Shown here one piece after another: positions 8,329 through 17,431 of a DNA stretch of 64,000 nt; the stretch's first letter is position 1; every line of letters begins with the position of its first letter. This DNA is from Fervidobacterium sp. UBA5837. GTDB lineage: Bacteria; Thermotogota; Thermotogae; Thermotogales; Fervidobacteriaceae. The notes below the pieces were generated by a model. The model saw only the letters and a program-made list of their open reading frames with translations, had not been told where the DNA came from and ran no database searches. The position numbers were made by a program, and so were the translations under genes. The stretch spans positions 90,325 through 154,324 of the forward strand of contig DJGV01000016.1 in NCBI GenBank assembly GCA_002432805.1. Reading direction: 5' to 3'.

Positions 8329-11300
8329 CTTTCATCACCCACTTTCTATTGTTGTTTCTATTGTTTTCTTCATCTTCTTGATAGCTTCTTCCATTTCGAG
8401 AATTACGGCCATTTTGACTGTTCTGATTTTTTCCTTCTTCCTGACCTTGCTTCTGGTCATAGTACTTTTCTTCTTCTCTCACCTTTACCTCAAAGGTCCT
8501 CACTTCAAAATCAAGACTTGCCAATCGTTCCCTCAGGATGTATGAATTTTTCTCAATCGTATCCTTTACACTCTCATTTTCAGCCAAGAAAAGTATCTGT
8601 ATCTGCTTCCCTTCTTTTTTTAGTTCTACATCCAGATTTCCAAGCTCTTCAGGAAACAATTTCATCTGAACCTTCTCTTCCAATTTGTACGACGTGACAA
8701 ATTGCCTTATCTTTTCATATATCTCTTCGAGATTTCTCGAATTCTGCAACCTCTCAGCCAAATCCAAATCACTTGCCCTATTAGATGATGCGGATTGCTC
8801 CGTTGAAATTGTGGAATCAATCTCAGGTCTCTCACCATTTGTTTTGTAGCTAAGTTCCGCCAATCTTTCAGCGAACTTGTTGGATACGTTCGGTTTACCT
8901 TCTAATGTGTCTTTGGAATTACTTGAATTACTATCATCCTTTTTTTCGATGTATTCTATTTGTATCGATTTTATCTCTAATTTATTCTTCGATGCATCAT
9001 CGGTACTATTCCTAACATTCTTGTACAAATCTGCATATTTATGATTATCGTAACTACTGCTTTTAGTTCTATCGGCAACTACTCTATCGATTATCTCGCC
9101 TGACTTACCCTTTGAAGAATCACTTTCCTGCTTCGGTATCTTTACATTTTTCACGAGCTCACTCATGATGAGTGCATTCGAAGTTGATAGCTTTCTGTTA
9201 TCTTCATTCCCGTTCATAACTGCACTAGTTGCAATATCCTTTTTTGCCTCTTTTATCTGCATCTGCTGCAAGTAAAGAGACTGATCAGTTGTCGCTGACA
9301 TATCCTTATCACTATTCCTAACAGCATCTTGATGAACATTTTGACCATTGATAACTGATTCGACCATCTTCTGTGCGCTAGCACCTATCTTCGTCTCCAC
9401 TCTCAGTATTGGATTTGAGATAACCGTTACACCACTACTCCCTATCGAATCATCAGACTTCTTAGCTATACCTTTCATGTTCATGATCCCATTTGCGTTA
9501 GAACCGACATTGCTGGAATTTTCCACCTTGCCAAGCAACGTAGGTATCAAGAGAATAACTTGACGTTCATTTGTGAACTTAGAAAAGTTGCTAAGCAAAT
9601 CCAGTATCTGATTTCCATCTTTTGGATTGGTGTCATTTGCAACTTCATCGTAAATGTTCTGAACGTTGTATTTATTTGCGTTATTTACGGCGTTGGGTGA
9701 ATCATTTGCATTGGGTGTGCGCGCAATGTATACGACCTTGGCAATAGCATCTTTACCGTTGATATCTTCATTATCATTGCTGATGTGTACTTGTACAACA
9801 TCGTTAACGGTTCTTCTGGCAGGTTTTACATCACCTTTGCCATTCTCATTGAGTATGACCGTTGCACCCTTTGATGATTGAACATTTTCATTTTGAACGT
9901 TTGAATAACTGACTCCTTTGAGAATGCTATCGTTTTGAATAATAACTACATCACTCTTTACATTCGAACTTTTTATACCAGATGGTGCTGTTTTGGCTGC
10001 TGCATTAACATATGTGGAAGCTTTTGTTGTGTCACTTGAATCATTCTGCGTGGTATTTTGATTATTGCTCACTTTTTCTGCTTTTTCTTGCACAGTGCTT
10101 TTTTCTAAAGTCATGTTATCTACAGTCTTCACAATATTTCCCGCATTCGCAAATACTTGTTTTTGCTGATTGTTTTGATTGTTTTGATTGTTTTGGTTGG
10201 TATTGACGTTTTTATCTTCCTTGATTGCCTTTGGATTTTGGGACACAACATTCTTTGAATCCTCTAACACTTTCAACGCAGCTGCCAGCAGTGTTGTGTT
10301 TGCACTATCTTGCTGCTGAGCTGGTATACCTTTGTGAACAACTTCAACACCTTTGGGTTCGGTTGTTTTCACATCTTGAATTACCATGTTTGATTTTGCA
10401 ACATCGACTGAGTACTTGTTATCTACATTCAAATTTGCATTCGCATTTGTCGACTTTGTTACACTCGAATCATTTGCAGGCAATTTTAGAGGCAACCTTT
10501 TCAATTGCTCCGTTGCTGAGTTCGCTGAATCTATAGATTTGTTAGACTCGTTAGATTTGTCAGGTCTCTGAGCAATTTGGTTAGCACTTGATTTATCTTC
10601 ATCATTCAACTTTGGCAATTTGACTTGCGCATCTCCAATTTTCTCATTATTTAAATTATCATTTTCAATACCATTTTCAACGCCATCCTGTGCTTGTTTG
10701 ACCAAGGAACTGGCTGAAGGGGAGTCCTTAGCAACCACATTATTGGCAGTCTGTTTAGCCGGATTTGGTACCTCTTCAACATTCTTCGTTGGCTCTTGTC
10801 TCTCAGCTGTCTTTCTTACATTTTCTTTGATCGCTTCTTTTACGTTTGAGCTATCTACATGCTTTGCTCTATCGGTACTAACAGTCAATTGACCTGTTTG
10901 GTTTGTTGATATCTTCTCACCACTTTCGTTTGCCTTGTCATTTCTGCCATCCACAATTTTCTCGGTTGTCGATTCCAGTAATTCAATTGATTCTTTCAAA
11001 TTTCCAGTGGTAATATCTGAATTCGAAATGACGGTGGTATCGTTTGAATTAGCTTTATTATTTTTACTCTGTGTAACATTTTCTGACTCATTCATCACTT
11101 TGTCTTGCACATTTTTACCTTCTGATGCTTTAGCTTCAGAATAATTTGATTTGCTGATTTTCTTGTCAACACTGCTTGCAACATCTGGACTTGCTTTTGC
11201 CCTAAGTTCTTCAACGATACCCTTTAGGACATCCTCAAATGACTGCCCATTCTGCACAAATTCATTCAATTTTTTGAGATCTACATTTGCCATCTCCGCA

Positions 11301-11338
11301 CTTTTAATCAAATTCGTTAAATTTGTCACAGTGGTCAA
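8300..11338 (-). CDS. fliK: Flagellar hook-length control protein FliK (giant, Asn/Ser-rich)
   Basis: FliK measures hook length and switches export specificity through FlhB. The recognisable part is the C-terminal Flg_hook domain, roughly residues 875-970: EEKVQMKLFPEELGNLDVEL and the following IQILFLAENESVKDTIE, with the expected LxPexLGxl pattern. The first ~850 residues are a low-complexity, Asn/Ser/Lys/Asp-rich tether without predicted folds, including a tandem NQN stretch encoded by a 9-bp repeat. At 1012 aa it is two to three times the common FliK size, matching the unusually large FlgE next door. The TTG start overlaps the motE-like stop (TTGA). Confidence 0.88.
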   Translation of the reverse strand: MTTVTNLTNLIKSAEMANVDLKKLNEFVQNGQSFEDVLKGIVEELRAKASPDVASSVDKKISKSNYSEAKASEGKNVQDKVMNESENVTQSKNNKANSNDTTVISNSDITTGNLKESIELLESTTEKIVDGRNDKANESGEKISTNQTGQLTVSTDRAKHVDSSNVKEAIKENVRKTAERQEPTKNVEEVPNPAKQTANNVVAKDSPSASSLVKQAQDGVENGIENDNLNNEKIGDAQVKLPKLNDEDKSSANQIAQRPDKSNESNKSIDSANSATEQLKRLPLKLPANDSSVTKSTNANANLNVDNKYSVDVAKSNMVIQDVKTTEPKGVEVVHKGIPAQQQDSANTTLLAAALKVLEDSKNVVSQNPKAIKEDKNVNTNQNNQNNQNNQQKQVFANAGNIVKTVDNMTLEKSTVQEKAEKVSNNQNTTQNDSSDTTKASTYVNAAAKTAPSGIKSSNVKSDVVIIQNDSILKGVSYSNVQNENVQSSKGATVILNENGKGDVKPARRTVNDVVQVHISNDNEDINGKDAIAKVVYIARTPNANDSPNAVNNANKYNVQNIYDEVANDTNPKDGNQILDLLSNFSKFTNERQVILLIPTLLGKVENSSNVGSNANGIMNMKGIAKKSDDSIGSSGVTVISNPILRVETKIGASAQKMVESVINGQNVHQDAVRNSDKDMSATTDQSLYLQQMQIKEAKKDIATSAVMNGNEDNRKLSTSNALIMSELVKNVKIPKQESDSSKGKSGEIIDRVVADRTKSSSYDNHKYADLYKNVRNSTDDASKNKLEIKSIQIEYIEKKDDSNSSNSKDTLEGKPNVSNKFAERLAELSYKTNGERPEIDSTISTEQSASSNRASDLDLAERLQNSRNLEEIYEKIRQFVTSYKLEEKVQMKLFPEELGNLDVELKKEGKQIQILFLAENESVKDTIEKNSYILRERLASLDFEVRTFEVKVREEEKYYDQKQGQEEGKNQNSQNGRNSRNGRSYQEDEENNRNNNRKWVMKDDDEREFGV
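10168..10194. repeat. 9-bp microsatellite inside fliK
   Basis: Three exact tandem copies of GATTGTTTT encode repeated Asn-Gln-Asn triplets in the FliK tether. Because the unit is a multiple of three, gain or loss of copies would lengthen or shorten the molecular ruler without a frameshift. Confidence 0.85.
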
Positions 11339-12279
11339 GGCTTAACCCCCTTGTTCATGATATCTATGAATAGCTGCTCGTTGTTGTCTTTAATGTCCCT
11401 CAGTAGTCTGACTGTAGTCTGAGAATCTACGTTTGATAGTATGTAAAGAACTAAATCAGGCCTCGATTGAATCTTCAAGACAAAATTCCACAGTTCATCG
11501 TAGCTCATATCGGACAGGAAGGCAGATACGCCTTTACTGAATCCACTCAACGATATGATAGTAGCTTCGGTATTTACCAAATCGTTGATCGTATTCTTCA
11601 ATTCTTCAACTTTGAAATCTATATCGCTTATTATCTGGTCCACACCACCCATTTTTTCAACAATTTGAGCAGCTTTTTGTGGATTTGCTGAAGTCAGTTT
11701 CTGGAGCATTTCAGCCCTTGTATCAGGCGTCAATTTAGAAAAGACGACTGCCAATGTGTCAACCGACATGTTATCGGCGTTCATAAGCCTTGTCAATTGT
11801 GCAGGATCTGAATTTGCGAATGTATCAACTATGTCATTCAATCTCGTTAGGCTAACTGTATCTTGGACCTTGTTGAGTTCTTCTTTTAGTTTCTGTTCTT
11901 TCCAGCTATTCTCTATCTCTGTGAGAGAACTCAACATCTTGTTAATTTCCTCTTCCTTCTTTGCCAATTCTGCTTCCCTATTTTGTATGTCTGCCAATTG
12001 ATTGTTCAATTGCTCTTGATATTTCTGATACACCTTTTCAAAGTAATCGGATGGACTTATCGTCTCCAAACTTTCATACTGAACATAGTTTTTCACAAAC
12101 GGTATTTTGGAAAATACATAGCTTACATAATTCCTCCAGCCATAAAACGTACCCACATCCGGACCGTAAACTTGCCTTGATAGAAATGAGGAGTATCCAA
12201 AAAGAAAGAGTATTGAGAGTATGACAAGTGCTATCACAATCCCCAACATGATAGGAACTGCTTTACTCTTCTTCGCCAC
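11335..12279 (-). CDS. MotE-like membrane-anchored coiled-coil flagellar protein
   Basis: This is a single-pass membrane protein: a basic N-terminus, one hydrophobic helix (about residues 10-32, IMLGIVIALVILSILFLFGY), a long charged coiled coil (about residues 90-145) and a C-terminal helical domain. The C-terminal domain shows the MgtE-N/FliG-like pattern typical of MotE proteins (LAVVFSKLTPDTRAEMLQKL, then NPQKAAQIVEKM). MotE in Helicobacter is a periplasmic partner of an alternative stator part, and FlbB in spirochaetes belongs to the same broad group. First place in the flagellar operon supports a motor or periplasmic collar role. Start: GTG at 12279, seven bases from AGGAGGT (12287-12293); a GTG at 12288 lies inside that site. 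The fold call is firmer than the function. Confidence 0.7.
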   Translation of the reverse strand: MAKKSKAVPIMLGIVIALVILSILFLFGYSSFLSRQVYGPDVGTFYGWRNYVSYVFSKIPFVKNYVQYESLETISPSDYFEKVYQKYQEQLNNQLADIQNREAELAKKEEEINKMLSSLTEIENSWKEQKLKEELNKVQDTVSLTRLNDIVDTFANSDPAQLTRLMNADNMSVDTLAVVFSKLTPDTRAEMLQKLTSANPQKAAQIVEKMGGVDQIISDIDFKVEELKNTINDLVNTEATIISLSGFSKGVSAFLSDMSYDELWNFVLKIQSRPDLVLYILSNVDSQTTVRLLRDIKDNNEQLFIDIMNKGVKP

Positions 12280-12314
12280 ACACGACACCTCCTAATGGTT
12301 CTGCCTTATTATTC

Positions 12315-12343
12315 TTTACACATATTGAGCTTTCCTTACTCAA
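12315..12343 (-). promoter_or_regulatory. Candidate sigma-A promoter of the flagellar operon
   Basis: On the minus strand TTGAGT (12338-12343) and TGTAAA (12315-12320) are separated by 17 bases and lie about 35 bases before the motE-like start. Each hexamer matches consensus at four of six positions. I see no convincing sigma-28 box. Confidence 0.35.
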
Positions 12344-12379
12344 CTGAGTGCATATCACATCAAGCAACTTATCGACTAA

Positions 12380-12411
12380 TATAATAACTAGTATAATAAC
12401 CATATAATAAC
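12380..12411. repeat. Three phased TATAATAAC repeats upstream of the flagellar operon
   Basis: Exact copies of TATAATAAC start at 12380, 12392 and 12403, about one helical turn apart, embedded in an ACTAG-bordered A/T block. They lie upstream of the candidate flagellar promoter and could be a regulator site or an UP-like element. Confidence 0.6.
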
Positions 12412-12453
12412 TAGTTGCGGAGCGATGTGGAACATTTTGGGACATCATGGTAT

Positions 12454-12481
12454 GAAAAAGGCTGGCCTCACAGCCAGCCTT
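12454..12481 (-). terminator. Intrinsic terminator after the EF-G-like gene
   Basis: A 9-bp stem (AAGGCTGGC at 12458-12466 with its complement at 12473-12481), a six-base loop and a T-run on the minus strand (CTTTTTCA) form a standard rho-independent terminator. It separates the EF-G-like transcript from the flagellar operon. Confidence 0.85.
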
Positions 12482-12514
12482 CGAATTTTTCCCCTTTTAA
12501 AACCTGCTCTCTTT

Positions 12515-14572
12515 TTATTCTTCAGCTTGTTCTTCCAAATACTTCTTGCGTTCTGTTATTATCTTTTCCTGTGCAACTGGTGGAACTACATCGTATCTGA
12601 TGAATCTCATTGTGAAATAACCTCTACCACTTGTTATCGAAGACAGTCTTCCTTGGAAATCTAACATCTCCGCAAGAGGTACTTCCGCTTTAACAACCGT
12701 GATACCCTTTCCAGCTGGTTCCATGCCCATTGGTCTGCCTCTCCTTGAACTGATTTCCCCCATGACATCTCCAGCATTCTCGTCTGGTGTGTAAACTTCA
12801 ACATGCATAACTGGTTCGAGCAAGACAGGCTTTGCCTGCTGCATACCTTTCTTGAATGCTTGTATTGCCGCAATTTGGAACGATATATCTGAAGAGTCAA
12901 CTTCGTGGTACGAACCATCAAATAGTGTGACTCTCACATCTACAACTGGAAATGCAGCTAACACACCCTTTTTCATCGCCTCGCGTATACCCTTTTCGAC
13001 GGACGGGATGAAGTTTCTCGGTATGACACCACCGACTATCTTGTCAACAAAGTCAAACCCTGTACCACGTTCTGCAGGTTCTATCTCTATTTTGACATGA
13101 CCGTACTGACCATGTCCGCCACTCTGTTTCTTGTGCTTGTGTTCTGAAACTGCCTTTGTCATTACAGTTTCTCTGTATGCTATCTTTGGTTTACCAACTT
13201 CAACGTCTACTCCAAACGTATTCTTCAATCTTTCAACCATAACATCGAGATGCATACCACCCACACCGGAGATGACTGTTTCGGCAGTTTCAGGGTCAAA
13301 TTCCCAAGCAAACGTCGGGTCAGAATCTGCCAATCTGCTCAGTCCTGCACTTATCTTGTCTATATCTGATTTTGATTTTGGAGTGACACTCTTTGAAATC
13401 ATAGGTTCTGGATAATCTGGTGGTATGATTGCAAGCTTTCTGTCCTTGTGCGTAACCGTATCCTTTACAGCGCTTTCTTTCAATTTTGGAAGGACAACTA
13501 TATCCCCACAAGATATTTCTTCTACCTCGTAAGTATCTTTACCCTTTCCAAAGTAGAGGTGTCCGACCTTTTCTTGCGTTCCCCTGGTAACGTTGTTAAA
13601 TCCATCACCTTGTCTCAAATTACCTGAGATCACTTTGATGAAGCTTAACTTACCAACAAACGGATCGACTACTGCCTTAAACGTATAACCAACGAACGGA
13701 TCAGTCTCAGAAGCGGACACTTCCACTTGGTCACCACTATCCAAATTTGCCTTGTATGGTCTTGCATCGAGTGGTGATGCACCAATTTCGATGATTTTTC
13801 TGAGCAAGAGATCTATACCGATATTCTTCTCTGCTGAACCTGCGAGGACTGGTACAATCTGCCTTTCGACAAGACCTTTCCTCAGAGCAGAAATCAGTTC
13901 ATCTGGTGTGATCTGTTCTTCAGCAAAATATTTGTCCATGAGCACGTCATCTAAGGACACTATATCTTCCATTATTGACATCTTAACTTCTTCAACTCTA
14001 TCTTTCAAATCTGCTGGGACATCGGCTTCTCTTACCTTTCCATCTTCGTAAAGATACGCTTTGCCAAAAATCAGGTCAACGACACCTCTGAAGCTCGATT
14101 CCTTACCTATGGGATAAACGATTGGAACAATCTTCGCTTCAAGTCTTTCTCTCAACGATTCTAACGTCTCATCAAAACTGGCTCTTTCCTTGTCCATCTG
14201 ATTGACAAAAACCAAAATGGGTTTACCCATTTCGTTTGCCAATGACCAAGTCCTTTCAGTTTGGATTTCAACCCCTGCAGTTGCATTAACAACGCTCAAC
14301 ACATTCTCAGATACAAAGACAGAACCTATAACCTCACCTATAAAGTCACTGAAACCCGGCGTGTCTATCAATGTAATTTGCTTACCTTCAAACTCAAACG
14401 TTCCAACATGAGAATTGATGCTTGCACCTCTTTGGCCCTCTACTGGGTCAAAATCAATTTCCTTCTTAGTAACAGGAATTCCTCCGAGGTTTAAAGCTGA
14501 AACCATGAACGTTGACTTTCCAGAACCGTTATGACCTACAAGCACAACCGTGCGCTTGTCCTTCGCAAGCAT
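12515..14572 (-). CDS. Elongation factor G-like GTPase (second EF-G paralogue type)
   Basis: This translational GTPase has full EF-G architecture (685 aa): a G domain, domain II, and EF-G domains III-V. The P-loop reads GHNGSGKST rather than the canonical GHVDHGKTT type, switch II keeps DTPGFSDF, and the guanine-specificity motif is NQMD instead of NKMD. Domain IV has HKKQSGGHGQYGHV and domain V ends VPLAEMLDFQGRLSSITSGR. These changes match the FusA2/EF-G-like group found beside a standard EF-G in Thermotogales and others, whose exact role (translocation, recycling or stress) is unsettled. A GGAGGTG site precedes the ATG. It is monocistronic, with its own terminator. Confidence 0.88.
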   Translation of the reverse strand: MLAKDKRTVVLVGHNGSGKSTFMVSALNLGGIPVTKKEIDFDPVEGQRGASINSHVGTFEFEGKQITLIDTPGFSDFIGEVIGSVFVSENVLSVVNATAGVEIQTERTWSLANEMGKPILVFVNQMDKERASFDETLESLRERLEAKIVPIVYPIGKESSFRGVVDLIFGKAYLYEDGKVREADVPADLKDRVEEVKMSIMEDIVSLDDVLMDKYFAEEQITPDELISALRKGLVERQIVPVLAGSAEKNIGIDLLLRKIIEIGASPLDARPYKANLDSGDQVEVSASETDPFVGYTFKAVVDPFVGKLSFIKVISGNLRQGDGFNNVTRGTQEKVGHLYFGKGKDTYEVEEISCGDIVVLPKLKESAVKDTVTHKDRKLAIIPPDYPEPMISKSVTPKSKSDIDKISAGLSRLADSDPTFAWEFDPETAETVISGVGGMHLDVMVERLKNTFGVDVEVGKPKIAYRETVMTKAVSEHKHKKQSGGHGQYGHVKIEIEPAERGTGFDFVDKIVGGVIPRNFIPSVEKGIREAMKKGVLAAFPVVDVRVTLFDGSYHEVDSSDISFQIAAIQAFKKGMQQAKPVLLEPVMHVEVYTPDENAGDVMGEISSRRGRPMGMEPAGKGITVVKAEVPLAEMLDFQGRLSSITSGRGYFTMRFIRYDVVPPVAQEKIITERKKYLEEQAEE

Positions 14573-14682
14573 TTCCCCACCTCCAAATCTACTGAGTAAT
14601 CAAGCTACGATATATTTTACCAGAATATTTCGATTTTTCAAACCTATCATTTTGGTACAAATTCTCTCTTGAGCTATGCCAT

Positions 14683-15192
14683 TTACTGCAATATTCGATA
14701 ATGTACGTTAATTGTACCAACATCGTTCAATTTCAGCACTCTTTCTAATTTTAAGTGCAGATCATTCGACATTTCTCCAAAAAGGTTCAAATTACCTGCC
14801 ATTATCATCGGTTCAATAGTTATGTATAGGTCTGTTAATGATCCAGCTTTCAAGAACTCAGTGAAGACGCTCTGACCACCTATTACACACATGTCGGTAT
14901 AACCTTTATCACGTAGAAACGATACAATTTCCTGTGGAGTACCAGAGACCAGATAGTTCGGTCTATATGGCAAGTTTATTTCCTTTTGCCTACTCATCAC
15001 TACATTTATCCTGCCGGATAGATTTCTTCCGATACTCTCATAGGTCCTACGTCCCATGAGAACAAGACCGGATTCAGTAGTAATTTGTTTGAAAAAACGT
15101 TTATCTTCAGCACTTGACCAATTTACCGGGTCATTTTCATTCCTTGCTATGATACCTCTTATATCCGTAACAACGACTAATCTGACACGCAA
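14683..15192 (-). CDS. Dihydrofolate reductase / RibD C-terminal-fold reductase
   Basis: This NADPH-dependent reductase has the DHFR/RibD-C fold (about 169 aa). Visible are the N-terminal strand LVVVTDIRGIIARNENDPVNW with the DHFR-type NDPVNWS segment, FKQITTESGLVLMGRRTYES (cofactor/fold signature GRxTYES), the nucleotide-binding MCVIGGQSVF, and LTDLYITIEP. It could be a true folate DHFR or a deazaflavin/riboflavin-type reductase. The start is TTG at 15192 with GAGGTG six bases upstream. An in-frame ATG at 15351 lies in the loop of the groEL terminator and would add an atypical 53-residue leader, so I reject it. Confidence 0.75.
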   Translation of the reverse strand: MRVRLVVVTDIRGIIARNENDPVNWSSAEDKRFFKQITTESGLVLMGRRTYESIGRNLSGRINVVMSRQKEINLPYRPNYLVSGTPQEIVSFLRDKGYTDMCVIGGQSVFTEFLKAGSLTDLYITIEPMIMAGNLNLFGEMSNDLHLKLERVLKLNDVGTINVHYRILQ

Positions 15193-15330
15193 AAATATCA
15201 CCTCGCCAATCATTCTATAAGTACGCTTTGTAAGCACGCTTTGTAAGTCGCTCTGCATTCTATCACATACATTCACATACATTTTAACACACATCTGCAA
15301 ACGTTTGCCAGTGGATTTAGAAAACATATA

Positions 15331-15368
15331 AAAAACGAGATGGCACTCCATAAATGTGTGCCATCTCG
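15331..15368 (-). terminator. Intrinsic terminator of the groES-groEL operon
   Basis: An 11-bp perfect stem (CGAGATGGCAC at 15336-15346, complement 15358-15368) with an 11-base loop is followed on the minus strand by six T residues. It lies about 70 bases after the groEL stop. Confidence 0.9.
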
Positions 15369-15438
15369 CTTGAGCTTTACTGCTTTACTATCTATACTAT
15401 CTGCTCAATTCACAGTGACTTCTCAATTCATAAATTCA

Positions 15439-17061
15439 TCAATACTCTGCAGGCATTTCAGGTACTTCAGGTTTCTTTTCCTCAGGTTTCTCTACTACAA
15501 GCGCCTCAGTTGTTAAGAGCATACCTGCGATTGATGCAGCATTTTGCAATGCGCTCCTTGTAACCTTTGCTGGGTCGATGATACCCCTTTCGTACATATT
15601 GCAGTATTCACCTTTCAATGCATCGAACCCGTATGGAACTTCTTCTTTAGAAAGTACGTTGTAAACTATTATTGAACCGTCGTAACCTGCGTTGAGTGCT
15701 ATCTGTTTGATAGGTGCTTCGAGTGAGTTGTAAACGATCTGTGCACCGAGTTTCTCATCATCAGAAAGCTCAGCAAGTATCGGTTCGAGAACTTTCCTTG
15801 CTCTTAGCAATGTGATTCCACCACCAGGGACGATACCTTCTTCAACTGCTGCCCTTGTTGCACTGAGAGCATCTTCAATTCTGTGCTTCTTTTCCTTAAG
15901 TTCAGTTTCCGTTGCTGCACCGACTTTGATAACTGCAACTCCACCTGCGAGCTTTGCCATTCTCTCTTGGAGTGTTTCCTTCTCGTACTCGCTTGTTGTC
16001 TGCTCAATCTGTGCCTTAATCTGTGCAATTCTCTTCTTTATCGATTCAGGATTTCCTTTTCCGCTGACAATTATCGTTTCGTCTTTCTTTACCCTCACAA
16101 CATCTGCCCTTCCAAGGTCTTGCAGTGTGAGGTCTTCAAGATTGATACCGAGTTCCTCACTTGCAACGATACCACCAGTTAGTATAGCAATATCTTCCAA
16201 CATGGCCTTCCTTCTATCGCCAAATCCAGGAGCCTTTACCGCAACTGTATTGAGTGTACCCTTGAGCTTGTTGAGAACGAGTGTTGTCAGCATCTCACCT
16301 TCGACATCCTCTGCGATGATTACAAGTGGTCTACCCGTTTGTGCGACCTTTTCCAAAATAGGAATGATAGGCTTTACTGCGGAAAGTTTCCTATCGGTGA
16401 TAAGTATAAATGGTTCGTTGTAAACAACTTCCATCTTCTCCGGGTCAGTGACAAAGTATGGAGAAATGTATCCTCTATCGAATTGCATACCTTCAGTAAA
16501 TTCAACGTATGTATCGATCGTCTTGCTATCTTCAACCGTTATAACTCCATCTTCTCCAACCTTTTCCATCGCTTCCGCTATAATTTTACCGATATCTTCA
16601 TTATTTGCACTGATAGATGCAATGTGAGCTATATCTTCGGTACTGGAAAGTTTCTTTGATACCCTCTTGATCTCTTCTACGACCCTTGCAGTTGCCTTAT
16701 CGATTCCCTTCTTAACGAGAATTGGATTTGCACCAGCTGCAACCATCTTGAGCCCTTCCTTTATCATTGCTTGAGCAAGGACCGTTGCCGTTGTCGTACC
16801 ATCACCTGCAACATCGTTTGTCTTACTTGCAACTTCCTTTACCAGCTGTGCACCGAGGTTTGCAAATCTATCCTCAAGGTCTATTTCCTTTGCAATGGAA
16901 ACACCATCGTTTGTAATAGTTGGGCTCCCCCAAGATTTCTCAATAACAACGTTCCTTCCCTTTGGTCCAAGCGTAATTTTCACCGCATTCGCAACTGCGT
17001 CTACACCTGCTTCAAGTGACCTTCTTGCCTCTTCACTGTATTTCAAAAGTTTCGATGCCAT
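15439..17061 (-). CDS. groEL: Chaperonin GroEL (Hsp60)
   Basis: GroEL is the large ATP-dependent chaperonin ring subunit that folds cytosolic proteins with GroES. The sequence is complete (540 aa) and near-canonical: N-terminal ALEAGVDAVANAVKITLGPKGRNV, ATP-site DGVSIAKEIDLED and AGDGTTTATVLA, GASAT-region equivalents, apical-domain helices EKVAQTGRPLVIIAEDVEGE, and the C-terminal GYDGSIIVYN. The C-terminal tail is EKPEEKKPEVPEMPAEY rather than a Gly-Gly-Met repeat. A GGAGGTG site precedes the ATG. It lies 31 bases after groES in a two-gene operon ending in a strong terminator. Confidence 0.98.
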   Translation of the reverse strand: MASKLLKYSEEARRSLEAGVDAVANAVKITLGPKGRNVVIEKSWGSPTITNDGVSIAKEIDLEDRFANLGAQLVKEVASKTNDVAGDGTTTATVLAQAMIKEGLKMVAAGANPILVKKGIDKATARVVEEIKRVSKKLSSTEDIAHIASISANNEDIGKIIAEAMEKVGEDGVITVEDSKTIDTYVEFTEGMQFDRGYISPYFVTDPEKMEVVYNEPFILITDRKLSAVKPIIPILEKVAQTGRPLVIIAEDVEGEMLTTLVLNKLKGTLNTVAVKAPGFGDRRKAMLEDIAILTGGIVASEELGINLEDLTLQDLGRADVVRVKKDETIIVSGKGNPESIKKRIAQIKAQIEQTTSEYEKETLQERMAKLAGGVAVIKVGAATETELKEKKHRIEDALSATRAAVEEGIVPGGGITLLRARKVLEPILAELSDDEKLGAQIVYNSLEAPIKQIALNAGYDGSIIVYNVLSKEEVPYGFDALKGEYCNMYERGIIDPAKVTRSALQNAASIAGMLLTTEALVVEKPEEKKPEVPEMPAEY

Positions 17062-17092
17062 ATCTCACACCTCCTCAATTAGTCTTCTACTT

Positions 17093-17362
17093 TTAGTCTT
17101 CTACTTTTGCCAAAACATCGTTTACTTCAATAATTATGTAATCCTCTTCATCGATCTTGATTTCAGTACCAGAATACTTGCTGAATATGACCTTATCTCC
17201 AATCTTTAGTGAGCATCCTTCTGGCAACTTTCCTACTTCAACAACTTCCGCCTTCATGGGTTTCTCTTTTGCAGCATCTGGAAGTACAATACCTCCAGCC
17301 GTCTTCTTCTCTTCGACTATGGGCTTTATCAATAGTCTCTCACCTAGTGGCTTTACTTTCAT
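17093..17362 (-). CDS. groES: Co-chaperonin GroES (Hsp10)
   Basis: GroES is the 10-kDa lid of the GroEL chamber. The 89-residue protein has the usual order: KVKPLGERLLIKPI, the mobile loop EEKKTAGGIVLPDAAKEKP, the roof strand EVVEVG and the C-terminal GDKVIFSKYSGTEIKI. The ATG at 17362 has AGGAGGGG eight bases upstream. Upstream in-frame codons would read into the CIRCE operator and are not used. It is first gene of the groESL operon. Confidence 0.97.
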   Translation of the reverse strand: MKVKPLGERLLIKPIVEEKKTAGGIVLPDAAKEKPMKAEVVEVGKLPEGCSLKIGDKVIFSKYSGTEIKIDEEDYIIIEVNDVLAKVED

Positions 17363-17400
17363 ACTTTTATCCCCTCCTGTCACAGTTTTGGTTTTCATAA

Positions 17401-17427
17401 TTATCACTCTTAATGTTCATGTGCTAA
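17401..17427 (-). promoter_or_regulatory. Degenerate CIRCE operator (HrcA site) of groESL
   Basis: On the minus strand, TTAGCACAT and GAGTGATAA are separated by exactly nine bases, matching the CIRCE consensus TTAGCACTC-N9-GAGTGCTAA at 15 of 18 arm positions. It lies immediately downstream of the -10 box, where HrcA would block transcription during normal growth. Confidence 0.8.
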
Positions 17428-17431
17428 TTTT

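Noticed and set aside
12263..12448. Small minus-strand open frame of 61 codons between the EF-G-like terminator and the flagellar operon
   Set aside because: It has no ribosome site, crosses the TATAATAAC repeats and the operon promoter, and runs through the Shine-Dalgarno site of the motE-like gene in another frame.
15193..15351. N-terminal extension of the DHFR-fold protein
   Set aside because: The in-frame ATG lies in the loop of the groEL terminator, and the TTG at 15192 has a strong ribosome site at the domain boundary.
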